Source: CAITSH01 sp945892985
Lineage (GTDB): Bacteria; Pseudomonadota; Gammaproteobacteria; Burkholderiales; SG8-39
Length of the DNA: 64,000 nt
Assembly (NCBI GenBank): GCA_945892985.1
Contig: CAMDDU010000022.1
Span: 8,001 to 72,000 of the forward strand
Direction of reading: 5' to 3'
The notes below the pieces were generated by a model. It was not told the origin of the DNA and did not search any database. It worked only from the letters and a program-made list of their open reading frames with translations. The stretch's first letter is position 1; the number at the start of each line of letters is the position of its first letter. A program made the translations under genes and the position numbers. Of this stretch, positions 1 through 8,399 are shown piece after piece.

Positions 1-1
1 G

Positions 2-1285
2 CAGTCGGCGCTGCGATCGGCGATCGGTTGGCAGGCCGGCGAATACTGGTTTCCGGAGGTGCGTTCACTGTCCGGTGCCATCGCGATGTTTTCTCTGGCG
101 CTTTATCCCTACGTCTACCTGTTGTCGCGGGCAACGTTTCTCGAGCGCTCCTTGTCCGCGCTGGAGGCCGGCCGTTTGCTCGGTTACGGTCCCGTGCGCA
201 GTTTTTTTGCCATTGCCCTGCCGCTTGCGCGGCCGGCGATCGCCGCCGGTGTCGCGCTGGCGTTGATGGAGACGCTGGCCGATTTTGGCACCGTGTCTTA
301 CTTTGCCGTACAGACCTTCACCACCGGCATCTACCATGCGTGGCTGTCCCTTGGTGATCGCGTAGCGGCGGGCCAGTTGTCGACGCTGCTGCTTGCACTC
401 GTTTTTGCCGTGCTGTTGCTCGAGCGCTGGAACCGCGGGCGGGCGCGCTTCCACACCTCGGCGTCACAGCGGCGCGAGTCGCTTTACGTGCTGGCCGGTG
501 CCCGGCGCTGGTTGGCCGCTCTTGTATGTGCGTTGCCGGTGCTGCTCGGCTTTGTCCTGCCTGCGGGCATCCTGTTGTTCATGGCGATGCGCGAAAGCGA
601 CAGCCAGCATGGCGGGCGCATGTGGGTGCTGATAGGCAACAGTTTCACGCTGGCCGGCGTGGCCGCGGTGGTGGTGGTGGTGGTGGCACTTGTCATGGCC
701 TACGCGGCGCGCATCGTCAAAAGCCCCTTGGTGAGCGGCGCCAACAAAGTGGCCGGTCTTGGTTATGCCTTGCCTGGCGCGGTGATCGCCGTGGGCATTC
801 TGGTTCCGGTGACACGCCTGGATCATGCCCTGGTCGACGCCCTTGCCTCGTTCGGAATTTCGACCGGCCTGCTGCTCACCGGGGGCATTCTCGCCCTGGT
901 CTATGCGTATGCGGTGCGATTTATGGCGATTGCGCTGCAAACGGTCGAGTCCGGGCTATCCAAGATCACACCCAGTATGGAGGATGCCGCGCGAAGCCTA
1001 GGCTATCGACCTGCCGAAACCATGCTCAAGGTCCACCTGCCCATGCTGCGTGGCAGCGTCCTTACCGCAGGCCTCATTGTGTTTGTCGATGTCATGAAGG
1101 AACTGCCGGCGACGCTGGTCATGCGACCGTTCAATTTCGACACGCTTGCGGTGCAGGCCTATAACTACGCTTCGGATGAGCGTTTGCCAGAAGCCGCGGC
1201 GGCATCGCTGGTGATCGTCGCCGTGGGCCTCATTCCGCTGCTCGTCCTGTCGCGCTCCATCGCCAAAGGCCGGCAGTCGAAATAA
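2..1285 (+). CDS. fbpB: Iron(III) ABC transporter permease (FbpB/AfuB type), 5' end cut by window
   Basis: Inner-membrane permease of a ferric-iron ABC importer. The reading frame is open from base 2, so the start lies upstream; 427 residues are visible of a family usually 500-550 long. Two permease halves can be seen. The first carries an EAA-like cytoplasmic loop (EAGRLLGYGPVRSFF, about bases 164-210), the second the matching loop EDAARSLGYRP (about 980-1015) followed by LPMLRGSVLTAG. This two-halves-in-one-chain layout is typical of the FbpB family. A run of valines in one membrane segment is encoded by consecutive GTG codons near 664-690. The gene converges on the iron-binding receptor gene downstream, which supports iron as substrate. 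The ATPase partner is not in view. Confidence 0.88.
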   Translation, partial: QSALRSAIGWQAGEYWFPEVRSLSGAIAMFSLALYPYVYLLSRATFLERSLSALEAGRLLGYGPVRSFFAIALPLARPAIAAGVALALMETLADFGTVSYFAVQTFTTGIYHAWLSLGDRVAAGQLSTLLLALVFAVLLLERWNRGRARFHTSASQRRESLYVLAGARRWLAALVCALPVLLGFVLPAGILLFMAMRESDSQHGGRMWVLIGNSFTLAGVAAVVVVVVALVMAYAARIVKSPLVSGANKVAGLGYALPGAVIAVGILVPVTRLDHALVDALASFGISTGLLLTGGILALVYAYAVRFMAIALQTVESGLSKITPSMEDAARSLGYRPAETMLKVHLPMLRGSVLTAGLIVFVDVMKELPATLVMRPFNFDTLAVQAYNYASDERLPEAAAASLVIVAVGLIPLLVLSRSIAKGRQSK

Positions 1286-1289
1286 AAAT

Positions 1290-1313
1290 GGCGCCCCCAG
1301 GATAAGGGGCGCC
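1290..1313. terminator. Bidirectional terminator between convergent iron-transport genes
   Basis: GGCGCCCC and GGGGCGCC form a perfect 8-bp stem with an 8-base loop, lying between the stop codons of the permease (+) and the receptor (-). On the minus strand the hairpin is followed by ATTTTTATTT, a good U-tract for the receptor transcript; the plus-strand tail (GTCAGTCTTTCTT) is weaker. Confidence 0.75.
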
Positions 1314-1344
1314 GTCAGTCTTTCTTGCCTCGGCGCACGGGGTA

Positions 1345-2379
1345 TTACTTCCAGCCGGCCCGATCATAGACTTTTTGTGCCGCCGGTTGGTTGCGCCCCA
1401 ATACGGCGATGTTCTGCGCATCGTAGCGGAACTTTCCCAGGGCATTGAGGGCGGGATTGCCCACTTGTGTCGTCGTCACCGCCGGCCATTCATTGTTGCC
1501 GTCGGCGAAATAGCGTTGTGCTTCATCGCTGGCGAGATACTCGAGAAATTTCTGGGCATTGTCGCGGTTTGGCGCATGCTTCATCACGCCGGCGCCGGAA
1601 ATGTTGATGTGTGTTCCGCGCTGCCCGGCGGCTTGGTTGGGCGTGACGATGCCAAGTTTCTCTGCCGCCTCCCGCTCTTCAGGCTTTGTCGACCGGGCGA
1701 GGCGCGCGTAGTAGTAGGTGTTGACGAGTGCGATCTGGCATTCGCCCGCGGCGACCGCGTTGAGTTGGTCGGTGTCCCCGCCTTTGGGTGTACGGGCAAA
1801 ATTGGCCACCAGTCCCTTCGCCCACGCCTCGGTTTTTGCCTCGCCCATGGCGCCTATCATGCTGCTGCCAAGTGAAAGGTTGTAGACGTGGCTGCCCGAA
1901 CGCACGCAAATCTTGCCTTTCCATTTCGGATTGGCGAGGTCTTCGTAGGTGGTGATCTCACCGGCCTTTATTTTCAACTTGTCATAAGCAATGACGCGGG
2001 CGCGCACGGAAAAGCCGAACCATAGACCGTTTGGGTGATGCAGGGCGGCCGGAATACGCGTCTCCAGCACGGCTGATTTAAGTGGCTGGAAAAAATCCAG
2101 CTGTTCGGCGCGCCAGAGACGGCCGGCGTCAACGGTGATCAACACGTCCGCCGGGCTCTTGTCGCCCTCGTTGCGGAGGCGTTCAATCAATGGATCCTCG
2201 CCGGCCTCGATGCGGTTGATCTTGATGCCGGTCACTTTGGTGAAGTTGGCGTAAAGCGCCTCATCGGTGTTGTAGTGGCGCGATGAATAAAGATTGAGCA
2301 CTTTTTCTTGGGCGAGGGCGGGGGTGCACAAGGCTAGCCCGGCCAGGCTCGCCAGTGCGCAATGGAGTAATTGGTTCAT
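1345..2379 (-). CDS. fbpA: Iron(III) ABC transporter substrate-binding protein
   Basis: Periplasmic ferric-iron receptor of the FbpA/AfuA/FutA family, 344 residues. It has a signal peptide (MNQLLHCALASLAGLALCTPALA) and then the family start VLNLYSSRHYNTDEALY. The paired tyrosines that coordinate iron in the family are visible in VNTYYYARLAR. The ATG at 2379 was chosen because AAGGAA lies 5 bases upstream of it; an in-frame ATG at 2397 has no such site. The gene faces the permease gene, so the two are transcribed toward each other rather than as one operon. A Fur-like sequence about 80-115 bases upstream suggests iron repression. Confidence 0.93.
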   Translation of the reverse strand: MNQLLHCALASLAGLALCTPALAQEKVLNLYSSRHYNTDEALYANFTKVTGIKINRIEAGEDPLIERLRNEGDKSPADVLITVDAGRLWRAEQLDFFQPLKSAVLETRIPAALHHPNGLWFGFSVRARVIAYDKLKIKAGEITTYEDLANPKWKGKICVRSGSHVYNLSLGSSMIGAMGEAKTEAWAKGLVANFARTPKGGDTDQLNAVAAGECQIALVNTYYYARLARSTKPEEREAAEKLGIVTPNQAAGQRGTHINISGAGVMKHAPNRDNAQKFLEYLASDEAQRYFADGNNEWPAVTTTQVGNPALNALGKFRYDAQNIAVLGRNQPAAQKVYDRAGWK

Positions 2380-2460
2380 GCAATTTCCTTGGTTCATTCT
2401 ATCAATGGGTTAGCGTTGTTTTGGTGATCTCAGGCTCTTATGTTATCAAGATCTATTCTC

Positions 2461-2492
2461 AATTGCAATGCTAATAGGAATTATTATCATTT
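2461..2492. promoter_or_regulatory. Candidate Fur-binding site upstream of fbpA
   Basis: The AT-rich stretch reads, on the minus strand, ATGATAATAATTCCTATTAG followed by CATTGCAATTG. It contains overlapping NAT-type hexamers resembling the Fur consensus GATAATGATAATCATTATC. It lies in the promoter region of the iron receptor gene, the expected place. The match is by eye and imperfect. Confidence 0.5.
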
Positions 2493-2689
2493 GTAGAATT
2501 ATGGTTTGGTTTCCATTATTGACTGGGGTTTCGCGATCCACGGGCAAAGGCATGACGCTAGCCCCTTGATGTGTGACGGTCGTGGTCGTGTGTGGTGATC
2601 ATTGTTCGTTGTTCTAATACGTCGTTGCGTTAATTGGGCGCGCATTGCGCAAAACGCAAGCTGAGCCGATTGAGGCATGGAAAGAAAAG

Positions 2690-2705
2690 CGCGCTAAGGA
2701 GCGCG
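2690..2705 (-). terminator. Intrinsic terminator of the NlpC/P60 lipoprotein gene
   Basis: Read on the minus strand just after the stop codon at 2712: CGCGCT, loop CCTT, AGCGCG, then CTTTTCTTT. A perfect 6-bp GC stem with a tetraloop and U-rich tail. The remainder of the 2398-2711 gap holds only the Fur-like site and no gene I can support. Confidence 0.8.
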
Positions 2706-2711
2706 GTGCGC

Positions 2712-3266
2712 TCAGATTGAGGCGATACGACGTGCGCCATCGTAGCGACGCGTCCAGTATGTTCCGCGCATGCTCTCGACGCGCACTGCGCTGCCGGGCT
2801 TGGGTGCGTGGATGAATTTGTCTTCGCCCAGGTAAATACCGACGTGGGAGAAGGTCTGCCCCTGGGTGTTGTAAAAAACCAGATCACCCGGCAGCAAGGC
2901 TTCGCGCGCAATAGACTGACCGAGTTTGCTTTGCGCGCGGGTATTGTGAGGCAGCGTCAAGCCGAAGGCGGCGCGATAAACGTGCGCGACAAGTCCGCTG
3001 CAATCGAAGCCGCTGGCATGCGACTGTCCGCCGCGCTGATAAGGCCTGTCCGCGGCGGCGAGTGCCTGGAAGATCATTTCCGGCGACCGTTCTGCCGCCT
3101 GTGCGGCAGATGCCGATTGCGGCGTTTCCTGCGCCCGATTGTCCTGCGTTGCACTCTGCGCTTCGGGCCTTACCGGCGTGGGCTCGGGCAAGAGCAGGCC
3201 GGCACAGCCTGAAAGGAGCAGGATGTGCGCCGTAAATGCACAAAAAAACATACGGTTAAGGCTCAT
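2712..3266 (-). CDS. NlpC/P60 family lipoprotein (cell-wall endopeptidase)
   Basis: Predicted outer-membrane lipoprotein that cleaves peptidoglycan stem peptides, 184 residues. The signal ends in a lipobox LLSGC with Cys21 as the lipidation site. A Gln/Ala/Ser-rich linker (about 25-62) leads to an NlpC/P60 domain. The catalytic triad is visible: Cys89 in FDCSGL, His141 in SHVGIYLG, and His153 in FIHAP. Length and layout match the Spr/NlpC group. It is transcribed alone, with its own terminator, and divergently from the secretin-domain gene. Which peptide bond it cuts cannot be told from the sequence. Confidence 0.92.
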   Translation of the reverse strand: MSLNRMFFCAFTAHILLLSGCAGLLLPEPTPVRPEAQSATQDNRAQETPQSASAAQAAERSPEMIFQALAAADRPYQRGGQSHASGFDCSGLVAHVYRAAFGLTLPHNTRAQSKLGQSIAREALLPGDLVFYNTQGQTFSHVGIYLGEDKFIHAPKPGSAVRVESMRGTYWTRRYDGARRIASI

Positions 3267-3429
3267 TATTCAAGCACTTTAGGCTTATCGCAGGGCGTTG
3301 TAAAGACACGCTGTTCTTGCATAGGCCCGCGCGCGCGCGCCATGGACGCGCGTATGTTCGTTTGTATGTTCGTTCTATCGTTGAGGCGTTACTTGATTTA
3401 GTCTGTTCTTTGCCGATATCTAGCTTCAT

Positions 3430-4272
3430 ATGTCCATGTCCAATCGTTCACGGCCGTTCGCATTCCTGCTGTTTGTTGCCACGTGGGTTGCCACGTGCCT
3501 TGCCATGTGCGCTGTCGGCGCGGCGCGTGCCGATGTGGAGGTGCTGACGCTCAAATACCGCAATGCCGAGCAGGTGTTGCCGATCTTGCGGCCCCTGCTC
3601 GAACCAGGTGGGGCGGTGTCGGGTATGCACAACCAGATCGTCCTGCGCGCCAGCCGGCGCAACATCGACGAAATAAGGCGCGTGCTCGCCAGCATAGACA
3701 ACCAGCCGCGGCGCTTGATGATTTCGGTGCGCCAGGATACCGCTGACAATGTGCAGGGCCGTGGCGCCAGCGTTGGCGGCAGCATCAGTTCGCAGCGTGG
3801 CGCTGATATCCGGGCGCACGTGTTCGATAACCGCAATAGCAGCGACGAGAGCATGAGCCAGCGCCTGCAGGTGCTGGAGGGCTACCCGGCGACCATCAAT
3901 GTCGGCCAGTCGGTGCCGGTCACCACGCGCAGTACGATCGGATCTGTTACCGGTGCCAATCAGGGCGGACTGGTGTCAGAAACCACCACTTACCGGGACG
4001 CGAGTACCGGTTTCGAGGTCGTGCCACGAGTGTCGGGTGACATGGTGCAGCTTGAAATCAGTCCGCGACGTGAAACGCTGGGTGGCGCCGGTCCGGGCAG
4101 TATCAATAGCCAGCGCATTACCACCACGGCCAGCGGGCGGCTGGGAGAATGGTTTGAGCTTGGCGGTGTCAGTCAGGATGAGTCGCGCCAGGGCGCGGGT
4201 ATCCTGTATGGATCAAGCGGCGAACGCCGCGACATCCGTCGTGTCTGGGTCAGAGTCGAGGAAATAAAATAG
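3430..4272 (+). CDS. Secretin N-domain / type II-III secretion-like exported protein
   Basis: A 280-residue exported protein with a long hydrophobic N-terminal signal (residues 10-34, ending ARA). A secretin short-domain-like region follows (VLTLKYRNAEQVLPILRPLL, then ASRRNIDEIRRVLASID), like the N-domains of PilQ/GspD. The C-terminal half (VNVGQSVPVTTRS, GFEVVPRVSGD) resembles the start of a secretin core, but the protein stops far short of a full pore-forming secretin. It stands alone with no pilus or secretion genes nearby. Two ATGs six bases apart (3430, 3436) are possible starts and neither has a strong ribosome site. The function is unknown; a role in outer-membrane assembly or an orphan secretin-like lipoprotein partner is possible. 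Confidence 0.75.
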   Translation: MSMSNRSRPFAFLLFVATWVATCLAMCAVGAARADVEVLTLKYRNAEQVLPILRPLLEPGGAVSGMHNQIVLRASRRNIDEIRRVLASIDNQPRRLMISVRQDTADNVQGRGASVGGSISSQRGADIRAHVFDNRNSSDESMSQRLQVLEGYPATINVGQSVPVTTRSTIGSVTGANQGGLVSETTTYRDASTGFEVVPRVSGDMVQLEISPRRETLGGAGPGSINSQRITTTASGRLGEWFELGGVSQDESRQGAGILYGSSGERRDIRRVWVRVEEIK

Positions 4273-4360
4273 CTGTTGCGGCTTTGGCCGGGTGACGGGG
4301 CGGTTTTTCCCGGGGTTTTTCGTATGAGGCGCGCGGTACCGGTGATAACATGCCGGCGAT

Positions 4361-6307
4361 ATGACCGTACCCACGCTTGAGCAGGTGTTCGCATCTGATG
4401 GCCTGCTTAGCCGCAGCATCGCCTCCTACCGACAACGTCCGCAGCAGATGGAAATGGCCGCTTGCATCGCCGAGGCCATTCGCGACAACGCGGTGCTGGT
4501 GGCCGAGGCCGGTACCGGTACCGGTAAGACGGTCTCTTATCTTGTTCCAGCGCTGCTCTCGGGCGGCAAGGTCATTATCTCGACCGGAACCAAGACCCTG
4601 CAGGATCAGTTGTTCACCCGCGATTTGCCCGCGGTGCGCGACGCCCTTGGCGTGCCGGTCACCATTGCGCTGCTCAAGGGGCGCGCCAATTACGTCTGCC
4701 ACTATCATCTGGCAAACAATCTCAAGGAGGCGCGCCTGCCCACGCGCGAGGCGGCGCGCGACTTGCGGGTTATAGAGCATTTTGCGCGTGCCTCCTCCAG
4801 TGGCGACCGGGGCGAACTGGCCGAAGTCGCCGAGGATTCGCCGGCCTGGGCTTATGCCACGTCTACGCGCGAAAACTGCCTCGGGCAATCTTGTCCCAAT
4901 CACAAGGAGTGCTTCGTCCTGGCGGCGCGGCGCGAGGCGCTTAATGCCGAGGTGGTGGTAGTCAACCACCATTTGTTTTTTGCCGATGTGGTGTTGCGCG
5001 ATGAGGGTATGGCCGAGTTGCTGCCCGCCTGCAATACGGTGATCTTTGACGAGGCGCACCAGTTGCCAGATACGGCGACGCTGTTTTTTGGCGAGACCGT
5101 TTCGACCGGGCAGATAACAGATCTGTGCCGCGATACGCAGGTCGAGGCCTTGAGCGTGGCACGCGATGTGGCGGTGTTGCCCGAGCTGATCCGTCGCGTC
5201 GAAAAAGCCGGCCGTGACCTGCGGCTGGCCCTTCCCGAATCCAATACGCGCCTGCCGTACAAGAGCATTGCTGATCGCGCCGGATTTGAGGTGGTGATGA
5301 AATCCCTGATCGATGCCTTGCAGGCGCTGGCGGCCACACTCGAGAGCCAGGCCGAGCGCGGCGAGGGCCTGGAGAATTGCTGGCAGCGGGCGGCGGAACT
5401 GGCCGCGCGCCTGACGCGCTGGCTGCGCCACGACGAGGGCGAGATGGTGCGCTGGGTCGAGGCTTACAGCCAGGCGCTGGCGCTGCATGCGACGCCCTTG
5501 TCTATCGCGGAGATTTTCCGCGCCCAGCTGACGGGGCGGCCGCGTGCCTGGGTGTTCACCTCGGCAACGCTGGCCGTGAACGGAAAATTCGATCACTACT
5601 GCGCGCAACTGGGCCTGGAGTCGGCGAAGACCGGCTGCTGGGGTAGTCCCTTCGATTACGCCAACAACGCGCTGTTATACCTTCCGGCCGGACTGCCCGA
5701 GCCCAATTCACGCGAGCATACCGAAGCGGTGGTGAACGCGGCGCTGCCCTTGCTGCGCGCCAGCCGCGGCCGCGCCTTTATGTTGTTCACAACCTTGCGC
5801 GGTATGCGGCTTGCCCATGAACTGTTGCGCAGCCGGCTTGCCGCCGAGGGGCTGGACTATCCGCTGTTGCTGCAGGGCGAGGGCTCGCGGACTGAGTTGC
5901 TGGCGCGTTTCCGGCGCCTTGGTAATGCGGTCTTGGTTGGTAGCGCGAGTTTCTGGGAGGGCGTCGATGTGCGCGGCGAGGCGCTCTCGCTGGTGGTGAT
6001 TGACAAGCTGCCCTTCGCGCCGCCCGATGATCCGGTGCTCGCGGCCCGTCTTGAGGCGGTGACCAAGGCCGGGCGTAACGCGTTCATGGAGTACCAGCTG
6101 CCCTACGCGGCCATTGCGCTCAAGCAGGGCGCCGGGCGGCTTATACGCGACGAGGCTGACCGCGGCGTGCTGGCCATTTGCGATCCGCGCCTGGCGAGCA
6201 AGGCCTACGGCCGCACCATACTGGCCAGCCTGCCGCCGATGCGCCGCAGCCGCAGCGAGGCCGAGGCGGTGGACTTTTTGGAGTCGATAGGCGCAAGCGT
6301 CGATTAG
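4361..6307 (+). CDS. yoaA: ATP-dependent DNA helicase, YoaA/DinG (XPD-like) family
   Basis: Iron-sulfur superfamily 2 DNA helicase of 648 residues, close to E. coli YoaA and shorter than DinG. Walker A is AEAGTGTGKT (48-57) and the DEAH box is at 230-233. Four cysteines placed as the XPD-type FeS cluster ligands are C113, C173, C178 and C184. C-terminal helicase motifs VLVGSASFWEGVDVRG and QGAGRLIRDE are present. YoaA-type enzymes act in DNA repair with the polymerase clamp-loader chi subunit in E. coli; that partner is not in view. The gene is monocistronic by position. Confidence 0.93.
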   Translation: MTVPTLEQVFASDGLLSRSIASYRQRPQQMEMAACIAEAIRDNAVLVAEAGTGTGKTVSYLVPALLSGGKVIISTGTKTLQDQLFTRDLPAVRDALGVPVTIALLKGRANYVCHYHLANNLKEARLPTREAARDLRVIEHFARASSSGDRGELAEVAEDSPAWAYATSTRENCLGQSCPNHKECFVLAARREALNAEVVVVNHHLFFADVVLRDEGMAELLPACNTVIFDEAHQLPDTATLFFGETVSTGQITDLCRDTQVEALSVARDVAVLPELIRRVEKAGRDLRLALPESNTRLPYKSIADRAGFEVVMKSLIDALQALAATLESQAERGEGLENCWQRAAELAARLTRWLRHDEGEMVRWVEAYSQALALHATPLSIAEIFRAQLTGRPRAWVFTSATLAVNGKFDHYCAQLGLESAKTGCWGSPFDYANNALLYLPAGLPEPNSREHTEAVVNAALPLLRASRGRAFMLFTTLRGMRLAHELLRSRLAAEGLDYPLLLQGEGSRTELLARFRRLGNAVLVGSASFWEGVDVRGEALSLVVIDKLPFAPPDDPVLAARLEAVTKAGRNAFMEYQLPYAAIALKQGAGRLIRDEADRGVLAICDPRLASKAYGRTILASLPPMRRSRSEAEAVDFLESIGASVD

Positions 6308-6415
6308 AAATTAGAATGATGCCGGGTCGTATGTACGTATGTACGTGCATCTGCTGCGGTCCAAGGCGGCGGCAGTGTGGCATACCCAAAAACAAACAAG
6401 GCAAGGGGGCGTCGC

Positions 6416-7393
6416 ATGAAAGTATTCATCACGGGTGGGGGCGGCTTCATCGGCTATCGTATCGCCAGGGCAATACTCGCCGGGGGGCAGTTGGCGGATG
6501 GCGAGGGCAAGCCGCAAAAGGTGACCCAGGTCACCCTGTTCGACACGGCTTTCCCGCCAGTCGCGGATGCGCGCATTAAATGCGTCGTGGGTGATGTCAG
6601 TTCGCCGGCGGCGATAGAGGCGGCCCTCGACAAGGACACCGCTTCGGTGTTCCATCTTGCCGCTGTAGTCAGCGGCGGTGCCGAGGCGGATTTTGATCTT
6701 GGCATGAAGGTCAACCTTGACGGCTGTCGCGTGTTGCTTGAGGCCTGCCGCAAACTCGCGCGCCCGCCGCGCTTTGTGCTTGCCAGCTCTGTCGCAGCCT
6801 TTGGCGGCGATATGCCTGATGTGCTTGATGACAGCACCACGCCCAATCCGCAGACCTCTTACGGTGCGCAAAAGGTGATCAGCGAGTATCTGGTCACCGA
6901 TTACAGCCGTAAGGGTTTCATCGATGGCCGCTCGCTGCGTCTGCCGACCATAGTCGTGCGTCCGGGCAAGCCCAATCTTGCCGCTTCGTCGTTTGCCAGC
7001 GGCATCATCCGCGAGCCGCTCAACGGCCAGGTGTCGGAGTGCCCGGTCGATCAGGACACCGGCGTGTGGCTATTGTCCCCGGGCAAGGTGGTGCAAAATT
7101 TCATCCGCGCGCATGATCTTCCGTCCGCAAGTTGGGGCAGCAGGCGTGTGGTCAATCTTCCGGGCATCACCGCCAGCGTTAAAGAGATGGTCGAGGCGAT
7201 GGGGGCCATCGCCGGGGCGAAGGTGGCCGAACGTGTGAAATGGAAGCCCGAGGCGCGCATCCAGGCCATCGTGCAAACCTGGCCGATCCGCTTTCGGACC
7301 GAGCGTGCGCTGGCGATGGGTTTTCAGGCCGATGCCGACATCGCATCGGTGATTCGCGATTACATTCGGGACGAGAACATCACGCCGGCCTGA
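6416..7393 (+). CDS. denD: D-erythronate dehydrogenase (NAD-dependent SDR)
   Basis: Extended short-chain dehydrogenase of 325 residues that matches DenD, which oxidises D-erythronate at C2 in tetronate catabolism. The Rossmann motif is TGGGGFIG at the N-terminus. The catalytic Tyr/Lys pair is in SYGAQK, with Ser in LASSVAAFG. The ATG at 6416 was chosen over one 39 bases upstream because AAGGGGG lies just before it and it starts directly at the beta strand MKVFITGG. The usual neighbours (OtnK kinase, OtnC aldolase, OtnI isomerase) are absent here, so the pathway assignment rests on sequence family alone. Confidence 0.88.
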   Translation: MKVFITGGGGFIGYRIARAILAGGQLADGEGKPQKVTQVTLFDTAFPPVADARIKCVVGDVSSPAAIEAALDKDTASVFHLAAVVSGGAEADFDLGMKVNLDGCRVLLEACRKLARPPRFVLASSVAAFGGDMPDVLDDSTTPNPQTSYGAQKVISEYLVTDYSRKGFIDGRSLRLPTIVVRPGKPNLAASSFASGIIREPLNGQVSECPVDQDTGVWLLSPGKVVQNFIRAHDLPSASWGSRRVVNLPGITASVKEMVEAMGAIAGAKVAERVKWKPEARIQAIVQTWPIRFRTERALAMGFQADADIASVIRDYIRDENITPA

Positions 7394-7476
7394 TGTTGCT
7401 GATGGTGCTTATCGTACTGATTGTGCCTATCGTACTGATTCCCCCGCTGGCCTCAGGCATGCTGTTCTGGCGGTGA
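7393..7476 (+). CDS. Possible 27-residue hydrophobic peptide
   Basis: An ATG that overlaps the denD stop codon (TGATG) opens a 27-codon frame rich in Leu, Ile, Val and Pro (starting MLLMVLIVLIV), enough for one membrane helix. Part of it is an internal DNA repeat (TATCGTACTGATT twice, 18 bases apart). There is no separate ribosome site, so it would depend on translational coupling. It could equally be non-coding. Confidence 0.25.
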   Translation: MLLMVLIVLIVPIVLIPPLASGMLFWR

Positions 7477-7492
7477 AGTTCCGGGGGGATAG

Positions 7493-7525
7493 GCTGGAAA
7501 TCCGCGCCAGGCGCGGGTTTCCAGC
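7493..7525. repeat. Dispersed hairpin repeat, copy 1 (best copy)
   Basis: GCTGGAAA, TCCGCGC, loop CAG(G), GCGCGGG, TTTCCAGC: a near-perfect 33-bp palindrome between the 3' ends of denD and bamD. A T-run (TTCTTTTTTT) follows about 10 bases later on the plus strand. Related copies occur at 46365, 50972, 60385 and 62391. It probably ends transcription from both sides. Confidence 0.8.
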
Positions 7526-7570
7526 TTATGTAGTTCTTTTTTTGCGGCTTGGCGCAGCGCTACCGCGAAC

Positions 7571-8374
7571 TCAATCCCACAGCTTCCACCACGGCACGTT
7601 ACGCTGCGGACCGCCCTTGAACCAGACGCTGTTGGGGAAGTTTTTGTGGATCACGCGATCGGCATCGTCGCGCAAGTCGGTCATCCCGAGCGCATCGTAT
7701 GAGCGCACCATGATGAACAAGGCCTCTTCGAGGGCCGGCGCATTGGGATAATTTTGCAACGCATATTGGGCGCGGTTCGCCGCCGCCACCCAGGCCTGGC
7801 GTTTGACGTAGTAGCGCGCCACATGCACCTCATATTGGGCCAGGGCGTTCACCAGGTATTTCATCCGTGACACGCTGTCCTGCGCGTACTTGCTGTCGGG
7901 AAAGCGCGTCGCCAGCTCCTTGAAAGCCTCGAACGAATCGCGCGCCGCGCGCGGATCGCGCTCGGTCATGTCCTGGTCGGAGATATGCCCTAAGACGCCC
8001 TGGTCCTCGTTGAAGTTGACCAGTCCCTTGAGGTAGAACGCGTAGTCGACATTGGGATGCTTGGGGTGAAGCTTGATGAAGCGGTCACAGGCGGCGATGG
8101 CCGATTCTGGCTCGCCGCTGCGGTAATAGGCGTAAGCCACCTCGATTTGCGCCTGCTGGGCAAAACGTCCGTAGGGATAGCGCGCTTCAAGTTTTTCGTA
8201 AAGCTTGATGGCCTTGTCGAAGTTGTTGTCCGAAAGCTCGGACTTGGCCTCTTTGTAAAGCTTGTCCGCCGACCAGCCCTTGGTGGGGTCGTCTTCGGAC
8301 GGGAACAAGCCGCATCCGGTGAAGAAAAGCACCAACACTAAAGCGGCTACACTACGGTTCATTTTTCGGCCCAT
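7571..8374 (-). CDS. bamD: Outer membrane protein assembly factor BamD
   Basis: Lipoprotein of the BAM complex that folds and inserts outer-membrane beta-barrel proteins, 267 residues. A short signal ends in a lipobox FFTGC. The mature part is a chain of TPR-like repeats (KLYKEAKSELSDNNFDKAIKLYEKL onwards), including AYYRSGEPESAIAACDRFI and YVKRQAWVAAANRAQYAL, as in BamD. Start ambiguity: ATG at 8374 gives a positively charged MGRKMNRS start, ATG at 8362 gives MNRS; neither has a strong ribosome site. It diverges from rluD, an order also found in E. coli (yfiO/rluD/yfiH). Confidence 0.95.
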   Translation of the reverse strand: MGRKMNRSVAALVLVLFFTGCGLFPSEDDPTKGWSADKLYKEAKSELSDNNFDKAIKLYEKLEARYPYGRFAQQAQIEVAYAYYRSGEPESAIAACDRFIKLHPKHPNVDYAFYLKGLVNFNEDQGVLGHISDQDMTERDPRAARDSFEAFKELATRFPDSKYAQDSVSRMKYLVNALAQYEVHVARYYVKRQAWVAAANRAQYALQNYPNAPALEEALFIMVRSYDALGMTDLRDDADRVIHKNFPNSVWFKGGPQRNVPWWKLWD

Positions 8375-8399
8375 ATTTCGGAACGTTACGGTCGGGTCA

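Noticed and set aside
3324..3342. CG dinucleotide run upstream of the secretin-domain gene
   Set aside because: Short and common in GC-rich DNA; no evidence of function.
4250..5608. A 452-codon open frame on the minus strand opposite yoaA
   Set aside because: Antisense to clear helicase motifs; composition typical of a shadow frame and no start context.
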